Shown: piece by piece, positions 9,101-16,225 of the stretch
Numbering within the stretch: position 1 is the stretch's first letter
How the letters are laid out: the number at the start of each line of letters is the position of its first letter
From: Kitasatospora viridis
Lineage (GTDB): Bacteria; Actinomycetota; Actinomycetes; Streptomycetales; Streptomycetaceae
Direction of reading: 5' to 3'
Length of the DNA: 64,000 bases
Assembly (NCBI RefSeq): GCF_007829815.1
Contig: NZ_VIWT01000001.1
Span: 4,617,001-4,681,000 of the forward strand
Notes under the pieces: model-generated
Told to the model about the DNA's origin: nothing
Databases searched by the model: none
Seen by the model: the letters and a program-made list of their open reading frames with translations, nothing else
Program-made: the position numbers and the translations under genes

Positions 9101-9511
9101 GTGAACGGCCTGGTCAGCTGCGCGGAGGCGACCGTGCGGGTGCGCTGCGGCGAGCTGGAGGAGGCGGTGGGCCTGCTGCGCCACGGGCTGTCCCTGCTGC
9201 GCGAGGTGCCGGAGTCGGCCAGCGCCTTCGCCCAGCAGATCACCGTCCAGCTGCTCCCGATGGCGGCCAGCGTGCTGAGCGCCCTGGCCGAGTGGGCCGA
9301 CGACCGGGAGCCGGCCCGCCGGGCCGCGCTGCTGCTCGGCGCGCACGGCGGCCGGATGGGCCTGCAGAGCCTCTACCTGGAGAAACTGGAGCGGGAGCGC
9401 CGGGACGCCGTGCTGAACGAGCTGCTCGGCGTCGACGAGTACGCCCGGCTGCGCGCCCAGGGCCGCGAGCTGTCCTGGGAACAGACCGCGGCCCTGCTGG
9501 TGGACTTCTGA
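6158..9511 (+). CDS. SARP/AfsR-type transcriptional regulator (winged helix + BTAD + NB-ARC ATPase + TPR)
   Basis: A 1117-residue cytoplasmic regulator. Residues 1-90 are the OmpR-like winged helix (YGILGTT, then LGGARLRALLTALVLR), about 95-240 the BTAD domain, followed by a Pro/Ala linker (about 245-280), then an AfsR-like NTPase with Walker A GPGGSGKT near residue 306-313 and Walker B LLLLFDNCEH near 387, and finally TPR-like helical repeats to the C terminus. The GTG at 6158 is preferred because homologues begin with this YGILG segment; a GTG at 6131 is an alternative. The gene converges with a DrrAB-like ABC exporter (23-bp gap) whose promoter carries repeated heptamers of the kind SARPs read, so that operon is the obvious target. 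Confidence 0.9.
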   Translation: MHYGILGTTTARQDDGTPIALGGARLRALLTALVLRQGRPVPAEVLVAEVWTDEPPQDTAAALQTLVGRLRRTIGRSEVGSGPGGYWLTGGDSDLTRFQELTARGTAALAAGSPAEAAGLLREALGLWRGPALADLPDRAGSAVRLEAQRAEARRARIAAELALGRGAELLAELAGLCADHPLDEPLQVLGIRALRQAGRTAQALERYERVRRDLAEQLGADPGAELRALHQELLRPAEAPPTAAAPAAPALTAPAPAAPTSASPAPVVAPQAGNLKGRLTSFVGREQDLAAVAGLLGTTRLVTLTGPGGSGKTRLSVEAGRQAQAGGDWPDGVWQIELAPLDDGAAVPGAVLSALGLRTVLHHSVGEVPADPVRRIVEHCARARMLLLFDNCEHLIQDAAELVDQLLAECPQLTVLATSREPLGVPGEVLQPVEPLPDPTALRLLADRGAAARPGFAVEQDPAACAEICQRLDGLPLAIELAAARLRSLTPRQLADRLDGRFALLTGGSRVLLPRQQTLRAVVDWSWELLDDRERAVLRRLSVFAGGWTLEAAEQVCADGSLVRAGQVAELLASLVDKSLVVAGLNQPEQPRYWMLETIHEYAVERLAEVGEPDAADRHLVAYRELVRLAEPQLHGSGQIRMLGVLDREQENIRTALRHALAVRAEQDALTLVLGMTWYWVMRDFRTEARTWVDQVCALGSDPYVPGSPAAVPLDDGPLAHPLPWPEPVVQEARRQVWIYQLVSRFEGAMDVIGDTELVERAPRILEAYTPDLPQAHTFPTLLRLFACFLAQRAEQMAAMIDEAVEGCRRLGRESELAWALQLRAKMSNDQVDGLEQARRDGDEAMEIYSRLGDSWGMVEALAAQAETSGFAGDSLVAVARYRRAIELALELGAPQEVPMLQVRLGEALLEHDEAAGERQIREGLAGAIRRGQQADGAQLFGHLMLGGLYAHRGEYRAALAELDAMRGSQVDLARMVPALVNGLVSCAEATVRVRCGELEEAVGLLRHGLSLLREVPESASAFAQQITVQLLPMAASVLSALAEWADDREPARRAALLLGAHGGRMGLQSLYLEKLERERRDAVLNELLGVDEYARLRAQGRELSWEQTAALLVDF

Positions 9512-9533
9512 CTCACCGTCGCCCGACGTTCCG

Positions 9534-10352
9534 TCAGGTCTTCTTGATGAACCGGCGCACCGCGAGCGGCGCGGTGACGGCGGTGATCCCGACCGACCAG
9601 AGCAGCACGTGGGTCGCCGAGTGGGCCACCGGGCCGCCGTTGATCAGGTGGCGGCAGGCGTCCGCCAGGCTGGAGAGCGGGTTGTTGTCGGCGAAGGCCC
9701 GCAGCCAGCCCGGCATGGTGGCGGTCGGCGCGAAGATCGAGCTGCCGAACTGCAGCGGCATGATCACCAGCATGCCGACCCCCTGCACCGCCTGGGCGCT
9801 GCGCAGGGTCAGGCCGAGCAGCATCGAGACCCAGACCAGCGACATGCCGAAGGTCAGCGACAGGCCGACCGCGCCCAGCACGCCGAGGATCCCGGTGGGC
9901 AGGGTCATCCCGAGCACCAGCCCGACCACGATCAGCACCGCGTGCGCGACCAGGCTGCGGCAGGCCTCGGCCAGCATCTTGCCGATCAGCACGGAGGCCC
10001 GGCCGATCGGCAGGGTGCGGAACCGGTCCATCACCCCGGTCTGCAGGTCGGTGCACAGGCCGGTGCCGACGGCCATCGCCAGGTTCAGCCCGGTGGTGCC
10101 GAGCAGACCCGGGATCAGCGCCTGCCGGTAGTCGGCCTGCGAGCCGGAGATCGCGCCGCCGAAGACGTAGACGAAGAGCAGGGTGAAGATGATCGGCGCG
10201 AGCAGGGCGTCGAACATCGACTCCGGGTCGGCCTTGATCCGCATCAGGTTGCGGCGGGTCAGCGCGCCGATGTGGCGCAGGTGGGAGGTGAGCGGTATCC
10301 GGCCCTCGGCCGGGCCGGCCGGGGCGGGGGCGGTCAGCACGGCGGTGGTCAT
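9534..10352 (-). CDS. ABC-2 type transporter permease (DrrB-like)
   Basis: A 272-residue membrane subunit with about six membrane helices and an N-terminal cytoplasmic segment (HIGALTRRNLMRIKADP) typical of the daunorubicin-resistance DrrB type. It partners the ATPase encoded immediately upstream: the ATPase stop and this ATG overlap by 4 bp (10349-10352), with GAGGAG ahead, so translation is coupled. The complex should export a hydrophobic compound such as an antibiotic or lipid. The gene converges with the SARP regulator gene. The substrate cannot be deduced from sequence. Confidence 0.92.
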   Translation of the reverse strand: MTTAVLTAPAPAGPAEGRIPLTSHLRHIGALTRRNLMRIKADPESMFDALLAPIIFTLLFVYVFGGAISGSQADYRQALIPGLLGTTGLNLAMAVGTGLCTDLQTGVMDRFRTLPIGRASVLIGKMLAEACRSLVAHAVLIVVGLVLGMTLPTGILGVLGAVGLSLTFGMSLVWVSMLLGLTLRSAQAVQGVGMLVIMPLQFGSSIFAPTATMPGWLRAFADNNPLSSLADACRHLINGGPVAHSATHVLLWSVGITAVTAPLAVRRFIKKT

Positions 10353-11377
10353 CGGACGGTCTCCTCGGTGGCTTCGGTCTGCTGGGCGGCGGTCGGCTGA
10401 CCGGTGATGGCGAGGAAGACCTCGTCCAGGCTGGGCACCACGGTGTCCACGGCGGCTATGCCGAAGCCCCGGCCACCGAGCAGCCCGATCGCCTCGGTCA
10501 GCTGCTGCTCGCCGGTCACCGGCACGTTGAGCAGCCCCTCCTGCTCGTCCACCAGTGCGGCCAGGCCGCGCTCGGCGAGGGTGCGGGCCATCTCGGGCAG
10601 CTCGGCCGGGCGGCTCGGGCGGACCCGCAGGGTCTGGCCGCCGACCTGGCGCTTCAGCCCGTCCACCGTGCCGTTGGCGATCACCCGGCCGCGGTCCACC
10701 ACGGTCAGGTCGGTGGCCAACTGCTCGGCCTCCTCCATGTACTGGGTGGTGAGCAGCACCGTGCTGCCCTCGGCGACCATCCGGCGCACCTCGTCCCACA
10801 CCTCGTTGCGGGTGCGCGGGTCCAGGCCGGTGGTGGGCTCGTCCAGGTAGAGCACCCGGGGGCGGCCGATCATGCTGGCCGCCAGGTCGAGGCGGCGGCG
10901 CATGCCGCCGGAGTAGGTCTTGGCCGGGCGGCCGGCGGCCTCGGTGAGCGAGAAGCGCTCCAGCAGCTCGGCGGCCCGGGCCTTGGCGTCGCGGCGGGAG
11001 AGGTCGAGCAGGCGGCCGATCAGGTAGAGGTTCTCCGAGCCGGAGAGCAGTTCGTCGACCGAGGCGTACTGGCCGGTCAGGCCGATGGTGCGGCGCAGCT
11101 GGCGGGGCTGGCGCAGCACGTCGAAGCCGCCGACCACGGCGGTGCCGGCGTCCGGGCGGATCAGCGTGGAGAGCACCCGGATCAGCGTGGTCTTGCCCGC
11201 GCCGTTCGGGCCGAGCACACCGAGCACGGTGCCCTGGCGGACCGTCAGGTCCACGCCGTCGAGCGCCTTGGTGTCGCCGAAGTGCTTGACGATGCCGCGG
11301 GCCTCGACGGCGTTGCTGCCCGGCGCCGCGGTCTGCTGCCCCTGGTCGTTCGGGGCCGGGGCGGTCTGTGTGGTCAT
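10349..11377 (-). CDS. ABC transporter ATP-binding protein (DrrA-like, daunorubicin resistance family)
   Basis: A 342-residue ATPase. In order: Walker A GPNGAGKTT (about residue 67), the Q-loop segment TIGLTGQYASVDELL, the signature YSGGMRRRLD, Walker B RVLYLDEPTTGLDPRTR, a switch-histidine-like region with LLTTQYMEEAEQL, and the C-terminal DrrA-type extension (about 240-342). About 20 residues of Gln/Ala-rich tail precede the domain. The ATG at 11377 is the first start that gives the family N terminus; there is no clear ribosome-binding site. It forms an operon with the permease (4-bp overlap). The promoter region at 11399-11462 carries the repeated heptamers described separately. Confidence 0.94.
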   Translation of the reverse strand: MTTQTAPAPNDQGQQTAAPGSNAVEARGIVKHFGDTKALDGVDLTVRQGTVLGVLGPNGAGKTTLIRVLSTLIRPDAGTAVVGGFDVLRQPRQLRRTIGLTGQYASVDELLSGSENLYLIGRLLDLSRRDAKARAAELLERFSLTEAAGRPAKTYSGGMRRRLDLAASMIGRPRVLYLDEPTTGLDPRTRNEVWDEVRRMVAEGSTVLLTTQYMEEAEQLATDLTVVDRGRVIANGTVDGLKRQVGGQTLRVRPSRPAELPEMARTLAERGLAALVDEQEGLLNVPVTGEQQLTEAIGLLGGRGFGIAAVDTVVPSLDEVFLAITGQPTAAQQTEATEETVR

Positions 11378-11398
11378 GACGCCAGACTGCCCGGGGCC

Positions 11399-11462
11399 GC
11401 TGTCAGGCCCCGGGCAACCGGCTGTCACCGCTGTCGTCCCGCTGTCACCGGGTGACAGCGGG
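11399..11462. promoter_or_regulatory. Repeated GCTGTCA heptamers and a 25-bp palindrome upstream of the ABC exporter
   Basis: GCTGTCA-type heptamers start at 11399, 11421, 11430 (GCTGTCG) and 11441, with one inverted copy at 11453-11459. The last direct copy and the inverted copy form a perfect palindrome: CCCGCTGTCACC (11438-11449), one central base, then its exact complement (11451-11462). Starts at 11399, 11421 and (approximately) 11430/11441 are separated by 22, 9 and 11 bp. SARP proteins bind heptamer direct repeats at about 11-bp periods, and a SARP gene lies beside this operon. With a one-base loop the palindrome is a better operator than a terminator, although it also sits 20 bp past the panB stop. 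Confidence 0.6.
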
Positions 11463-11481
11463 GGCTACTCGAAGGGCTCGC

Positions 11482-12393
11482 TCACTTGAACGAGTGGGCC
11501 TGGTCCGGGAAGGTGCCGCCGCGCACCTCGTCGGCGTACTGCCGGGCGGCCGCGCCGAGCACGCCGCGCAGGTCGGCGTACTGCTTGACGAACTTGGGCG
11601 TGTGGCCCGGGTTCATCCCGGCCATGTCGGTCCAGACCAGCACCTGGGCGTCGCAGCCGACCCCGGCGCCGATGCCCACGGTCGGGATGGCCAGCTCGGC
11701 GGTCACCTGCGCGGCCAGCTCGGCCGGCACCGCCTCCAGCACCACCGCGAACGCGCCGGCCTCCTGCACCGCCTTGGCGTCCCGCTGCAGCCGGTGCGCC
11801 GCCTCCTCGCCGCGCCCCTGCACCGGGTAGCCGCCGAGCGCGTGCACCGACTGCGGGGTCAGGCCGACGTGCGCCATCACCGGCACGCCGGACTCGACCA
11901 GCAGCTCGATGGTGCGGGCGCTGCGCTCGCCGCCCTCCAGCTTGACCGCGCCGACCCCCGCCTCCTTCATCAGCCGGGCGGCGTTGCGCAGGGCCTGCGC
12001 CGGCGACTCCTGGTAGGAGCCGAACGGGAGGTCGCCGACCACCATGGCGCGCTTGGTGCCGCGGACCACGGCGGCCGAGAGGATGGTCATCTCGTCCATG
12101 GTCACCGGCACGGTGCTCTCGTAGCCGAGCGCGCAGTTCCCGGCCGAGTCGCCGACCAGCAGCACCGGGATGCCGGCCTCGTCGAAGACGCCGGCGGTGA
12201 GCGAGTCGTAGGCGGTGAGCATCGCCCAGCGCTCGCCGCGCTGCTTGGCGGCGGCCAGGTCGCGGACGGTGACCCGGCGGTTGACGACGCCGCCGTAGAG
12301 GGAGTGCCCGCCACCGCCGGTCGCGGTCTTGTCCGGCGAGGCCGGGGCGGCCGGCTCCGGCGTCTGGGCAGGCGAGAACTGAGAAGCGTTCAT
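11482..12393 (-). CDS. panB: 3-methyl-2-oxobutanoate hydroxymethyltransferase
   Basis: A 303-residue cytoplasmic enzyme that adds a hydroxymethyl group from methylene-tetrahydrofolate to 2-oxoisovalerate, the first step of pantothenate (coenzyme A) synthesis. Family motifs are in place: [26 protein letters not shown], the VKLEGG lysine segment, [11 protein letters not shown] and [19 protein letters not shown] Pro/Ala-rich N-terminal tail of about 38 residues precedes the TIM barrel. The ATG at 12393 follows CAGGAGC. It is transcribed alone, divergent from the MFS exporter, with about 275 bp between. Confidence 0.96.
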   Translation of the reverse strand: MNASQFSPAQTPEPAAPASPDKTATGGGGHSLYGGVVNRRVTVRDLAAAKQRGERWAMLTAYDSLTAGVFDEAGIPVLLVGDSAGNCALGYESTVPVTMDEMTILSAAVVRGTKRAMVVGDLPFGSYQESPAQALRNAARLMKEAGVGAVKLEGGERSARTIELLVESGVPVMAHVGLTPQSVHALGGYPVQGRGEEAAHRLQRDAKAVQEAGAFAVVLEAVPAELAAQVTAELAIPTVGIGAGVGCDAQVLVWTDMAGMNPGHTPKFVKQYADLRGVLGAAARQYADEVRGGTFPDQAHSFK

Positions 12394-12528
12394 CGAACAG
12401 GCTCCTGAAGGGTTGTGGTCTCGTGGCGCCGTGTGGCGTCCCCGGATCTCCTCCATGCTTGCACGGCCGGTGCGCCGCGCAAAGAGCCGGGTGGGTCGCG
12501 GAACGGGTCAGTGGCGCCGTCCGCATCG

Positions 12529-12571
12529 TTTTCGATACGAGACTGACTCGTATCGAAAAAGCGGGTAGAGT
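12529..12571 (+). promoter_or_regulatory. TetR operator overlapping the MFS exporter promoter
   Basis: A perfect 13-bp inverted repeat, TTTTCGATACGAG (12529-12541) and its exact complement (12547-12559), is separated by 5 bp. A plausible promoter overlaps it: CTGACT at 12543-12548 as the -35, 17 bp, then TAGAGT at 12566-12571 as the -10. Repressor bound here would block RNA polymerase at the MFS-tetR operon. The size and shape fit a TetR-family operator, and the TetR gene is the second gene of the operon. The panB promoter on the other strand could also be affected. Confidence 0.75.
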
Positions 12572-12587
12572 CGTCGCAGGGGGATTA

Positions 12588-12605
12588 CGAGACGCTCCCG
12601 TCTCG
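12588..12605 (+). repeat. Short inverted repeat in the MFS leader
   Basis: CGAGACG (12588-12594) and CGTCTCG (12599-12605) flank a 4-base loop in the untranslated leader 65-82 bp before the MFS start codon. It shares the CGAG core with the large operator upstream and could be a weaker second repressor site or a small mRNA hairpin. Confidence 0.4.
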
Positions 12606-12669
12606 CTGTCCTGCCAGGGGCCGCACCACCAGTGGCCGCACCACTTCGCACGGACGGGACACACCACGC

Positions 12670-14292
12670 ATGACCACCGCCACAGGCGGCGCCGCACTCC
12701 ACGTGCCGCCGCACATCCACCGCCGCAGGTGGGCGATCCTCTGCACGCTGATCCTGGCGCTGCTGGTGGTCGTCCTCGACAGCTCGATCCTGAACGTCGC
12801 GATGAAGACCATCGCGACCCCGGCCCCGGTCGGCCTCGGCGCGAGCCAGAGCGACCTGGAATGGGCGATCAACTCCTACACCCTGGCCTTCGCCGGACTG
12901 CTCTTCACCTCCGGCCTGCTCGGTGACCGGTTCGGCCGCAAGAAGGCGCTGCTGATCGGCATGCTGGTGTTCGGCGTCGGATCGCTGCTCTCCGCGTTCG
13001 CCACCGACTCGGGACAACTGATCGCCTACCGCGGCGTGATGGGCGTCGGCGGCGCCTTCGTCATGCCCGCCACCCTGGCGATCATCATGAACGTCTTCGA
13101 GCGCCACGAGCAGCCCAAGGCGATCGGCGTCTGGGCCGGCGCGGTCGGCCTGGCCATCGCGATCGGCCCGATCACCGGCGGCCTGCTGATCGAGCACTTC
13201 TGGTGGGGCTCGGTCTTCCTGGTCAACGTGCCGATCGTGGTGGTGGCGCTGATCGCGATGTCGCTGCTGGTGCCGGACTCCCGCGACCCCAATCCGGGCC
13301 GGCTGGACCCGGTCGGCGTGCTGCTGTCGATCATCGGCCTGGTCGCGCTGATCTACGGCATCATCAAGGGCGGCGACCTGGCCTCGGTCACCGACCCCCG
13401 GGCCTCGGTGCCGTTCCTGATCGGCGTGCTCGCCCTGGTCGCCTTCGTGCTCTACGAGCGCAAGGTCACCCACCCCGCGCTGGACGTCAGCTGGTTCCGC
13501 AACCGGGTGTTCTCCACCTCGGTCGGCGTGATCGGCATCGTCTTCTTCGCGCTGATGGGCGTCAGCTTCTTCGGCGTCTTCTACACCCAGAGCGTGCGCG
13601 GCTACAGCGCCCTGCAGTCCGGCGCGCTGATGCTGCCGCTGGCCTGCGCCCAGCTGCTGTTCGCGCCGCGGGCCCGGCTGGTGGTGGACCGGATCGGCGT
13701 CCGGGCCACCTGCGCCGGCGGCATGGCGCTGATCGCGGTCGGCTTCCTCGGCTACCTGATCCTCGGTCAGTCCACCCCGATCTGGGTGCTGGAGGTGATC
13801 GGCTTCGTGATGGGCACCGGCATGGCGCACGTGATGCCGCCGGTCACCGTCTCGATCATGGGCTCGCTGCCGCGCGAGAAGGCCGGCGCCGGCTCGGCCG
13901 TCAACAACACCTTCCGCCAGGTCGGCGGCTCGCTCGGGGTCGCCGTGCTCGGCGCGGTGCTCTCCACCGTCTACCGCAACGGCATCCACGACAAGCTCGC
14001 CCCGCTGCCGCTGCCGGCCGGGATCAAGGAGAAGGCCGGCGAGTCGATCGAGTCCACGCTGGCCCTCGCCCAGGCGGCCGGCCCGCGCGGCCAGGCGCTG
14101 GTGCAGCCCGCCCACGACTCCTTCCTGCACGCCATGCACATGGTCGCCGGGCTGTCGGCCGGCATCACGATGGTCGGCGCGCTGATCGCCTGGTTCCTGC
14201 TGCCGGCCCGGGTCGCCGGCCCGGGCGGCGCGCCCGGGAAGGGCGGCACGCCGTCGGACACGGACCAGCCGGTCGCCGTGGTCATGGACTGA
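12670..14292 (+). CDS. MFS multidrug exporter, DHA2 (14-TMS) family
   Basis: A 540-residue inner-membrane drug:proton antiporter with about 14 membrane helices. The family motifs are clear: [16 protein letters not shown] in helix 1 (motif D1-like), [14 protein letters not shown] in the loop between helices 2 and 3 (motif A), a motif C-like segment in helix 5 ([19 protein letters not shown]), and [17 protein letters not shown] before the last helices. The C terminus is a Gly/Pro-rich cytoplasmic tail. It is followed by a TetR gene 25 bp downstream, and the palindromic operator lies in its promoter. Likely substrates are hydrophobic toxic compounds, inducing by release of TetR. Confidence 0.94.
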   Translation: MTTATGGAALHVPPHIHRRRWAILCTLILALLVVVLDSSILNVAMKTIATPAPVGLGASQSDLEWAINSYTLAFAGLLFTSGLLGDRFGRKKALLIGMLVFGVGSLLSAFATDSGQLIAYRGVMGVGGAFVMPATLAIIMNVFERHEQPKAIGVWAGAVGLAIAIGPITGGLLIEHFWWGSVFLVNVPIVVVALIAMSLLVPDSRDPNPGRLDPVGVLLSIIGLVALIYGIIKGGDLASVTDPRASVPFLIGVLALVAFVLYERKVTHPALDVSWFRNRVFSTSVGVIGIVFFALMGVSFFGVFYTQSVRGYSALQSGALMLPLACAQLLFAPRARLVVDRIGVRATCAGGMALIAVGFLGYLILGQSTPIWVLEVIGFVMGTGMAHVMPPVTVSIMGSLPREKAGAGSAVNNTFRQVGGSLGVAVLGAVLSTVYRNGIHDKLAPLPLPAGIKEKAGESIESTLALAQAAGPRGQALVQPAHDSFLHAMHMVAGLSAGITMVGALIAWFLLPARVAGPGGAPGKGGTPSDTDQPVAVVMD

Positions 14293-14317
14293 GTAGCGGG
14301 CGAAGGAGAATAGCCGC

Positions 14318-14983
14318 ATGGGAACGGATCGCCAGGCCACGCCGTCCACCGACCAGCTGACCGTGGACCCGCCGTGCACCGCGCCCCGGCGCGGGCGGCC
14401 CCGCTCGGAGGCGGCGGAGCTGGCGATCCAGCACGCCGTGGAGCGGCTGATGGCCGAGGGCGGCACCCTGGGCGACCTCACCATCGAGGGGGTCGCCCAG
14501 GCGGCCGGCGTCGGCAAGGCCACCATCTACCGGCGCTGGCCCAACAAGGACGCCATGCTCGCCGACATGATCGACCGGCTGGACGAGCCCGCCGAGCCGC
14601 TGCCCGGCACCAGCGTCCGGGACGACCTGGTGGCCGTCCTCGACTACATGCGCCGGCGCGGCCTGGCCAAGCGCTCCCGCTGGGTGCTGAAGATGGCGCT
14701 GGAGCAGATGCACACCACGCCCGCGCTGAAGGAGGCCTACTTCACCCGGGTGATCGGCCGGCGCCGCCAGCAGCTGCTCGACCTGGTCCGGCGCGGCATC
14801 GCCAACGGCGAGCTGCGGGCCGACATCGACCCGGCGCTGCTGGCCGAGATGCTGTCCGGCGCCATGCTGTCGCGCGCCGTGCTCTACGACGACCGGCCGC
14901 TGGACGACCCCGAGCTGGCCGCCACCATCGTGGACAGCCTGCTGGAGGGGTTGGGCGGCCCGGTGCCGAGCGCCACGCGCTGA
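14318..14983 (+). CDS. TetR/AcrR family repressor
   Basis: A 221-residue repressor. The DNA-binding domain spans about residues 27-75, with the helix-turn-helix in TIEGVAQAAGVGKATIYRRW and the typical following segment PNKDAMLADMI. The C-terminal part is of the TetR_C ligand-binding type. A GAAGGAG ribosome-binding site precedes the ATG at 14318, 25 bp after the MFS stop, so both genes are almost certainly one operon and the repressor controls its own synthesis through the palindrome at 12529-12559. Confidence 0.94.
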   Translation: MGTDRQATPSTDQLTVDPPCTAPRRGRPRSEAAELAIQHAVERLMAEGGTLGDLTIEGVAQAAGVGKATIYRRWPNKDAMLADMIDRLDEPAEPLPGTSVRDDLVAVLDYMRRRGLAKRSRWVLKMALEQMHTTPALKEAYFTRVIGRRRQQLLDLVRRGIANGELRADIDPALLAEMLSGAMLSRAVLYDDRPLDDPELAATIVDSLLEGLGGPVPSATR

Positions 14984-15129
14984 ACCGGGAACCCAGGCCG
15001 CCCGCCCCGGCGTCTGTCTCCGCATAGGCTGAGCCGAAGATCCCATCATCTCGGGACGAACCCGTCACAACGGGTCACTCCCGGGACGACGGGCCGGCAC
15101 GGCGCGGACGACGACGAAAGGGCCCCCGC

Positions 15130-16197
15130 ATGACCCAGGCCGACCAGGCACCGCGGCCGACCGAGGGCGACCCGGACGGCGACCCGACCGCCCCCGGCGC
15201 CTCGGCGGCCGACCGGCCGCGCTGGTGGCGCCGGGTGCGGCGGAGCTGGGGCCGGGACGCCCGGGGGAGCAACTGCTGGCGCCGCGGCCTGGTGACCGCC
15301 GCGCTGGCCCTGCTGGTCGCCGTCGCACTCATCTGGCACCGCACCCTGCCGGACAGCTTCGGCAACTTCGGCAGCCTGCTGGAGACCTTCCTGCCCTGGG
15401 TCGGCCTGGCCGTCCCGGTGCTGCTGGTGCCGGCCCTGCTGCGCCGCTCCGCCACCGCGCTGATCGCGCTGCTGCTGCCCTGCACCCTGTGGTTCCTGCT
15501 CTTCGGCGGCCTGCTCACCGACAAGGGCAGCGGCAAGGGCGACTTCACCGTGGTCACCCACAACGTGGACGCCGACAACCACGACCCGGCCGGCACCGTG
15601 AAACTGCTCAACTCCTCCGGCGCCCGGATCATCGCGCTGGAGGAGCTGACCTCCGCCGCACTGCCCGTCTACACCGAGGGGCTGGCCGCCAAGTACCCGT
15701 ACCACGTGGTCGAGGGCACCGTCGGGCTCTGGTCCGCCTACCCCGTGAGCGACACCCGGGTGGTGGACATCAAGATCGGCTGGACCCGGGCCTTCCGCAC
15801 CCAGGTGAGCACCCCGCAGGGCCCGCTGGCCGTCTACGTGGCGCACCTGCCCTCCGTGCGGGTGAAGTTCGACGGCGGCTTCACCTCGGGCCGACGCAAC
15901 GTCAGCGCCCAGGCGCTGGGCGACGCGATCCAGGCCGAGCCGCTGCCGAAGGTGCTGCTGCTCGGCGACCTGAACGGCACCATGAACGACCGCAGCCTGG
16001 CGCCCGTCACCTCGCAGCTGCGCTCCGCCCAGGGCTCGGCCGGCTCCGGCTTCGGGTTCAGCTGGCCGTCCCAGTTCCCGATGGCCCGGATCGACCAGAT
16101 CATGAGCCGGGGCATGAAGCCCACCGAGTCCTGGGTGCTGCCCGCCGACGGCAGCGACCACCGGGCGATCGGCGCCGACTACCGCTACAACCGCTGA
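15130..16197 (+). CDS. Membrane-anchored endonuclease/exonuclease/phosphatase-fold protein
   Basis: A 355-residue protein with a polar N-terminal tail, three membrane helices (about residues 53-70, 89-104 and 109-128) and a catalytic domain outside the cytoplasm, if the usual topology holds. EEP-fold motifs are all present: VVTHNVDADN with Asn145, ALEELT with the metal-binding Glu at 171 or 172, LLLGDLNGTMND near residue 275, and SDHRAIGADY near 345. Such secreted EEP proteins are phosphodiesterases or nucleases acting on phospholipids, nucleic acids or inositol phosphates; the substrate is not evident. The ATG at 15130 follows GAAAGGG. It converges with nadE. Confidence 0.88.
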   Translation: MTQADQAPRPTEGDPDGDPTAPGASAADRPRWWRRVRRSWGRDARGSNCWRRGLVTAALALLVAVALIWHRTLPDSFGNFGSLLETFLPWVGLAVPVLLVPALLRRSATALIALLLPCTLWFLLFGGLLTDKGSGKGDFTVVTHNVDADNHDPAGTVKLLNSSGARIIALEELTSAALPVYTEGLAAKYPYHVVEGTVGLWSAYPVSDTRVVDIKIGWTRAFRTQVSTPQGPLAVYVAHLPSVRVKFDGGFTSGRRNVSAQALGDAIQAEPLPKVLLLGDLNGTMNDRSLAPVTSQLRSAQGSAGSGFGFSWPSQFPMARIDQIMSRGMKPTESWVLPADGSDHRAIGADYRYNR

Positions 16198-16225
16198 CGC
16201 ACCGTCAGGCCCTGGAGGCTCGCGG

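Noticed and set aside
5959-10131. Very long open frames on both strands across the SARP gene (for example 1390 codons plus, 1101 codons minus)
   Set aside because: They are out-of-frame shadows of the high-GC SARP gene, rich in Arg/Gly/Ala/Pro with no domains or ribosome-binding sites.
12508-14526. 672-codon minus-strand open frame opposite the MFS exporter
   Set aside because: His/Asp/Gln-rich composition without domains; the plus-strand exporter is unambiguous.
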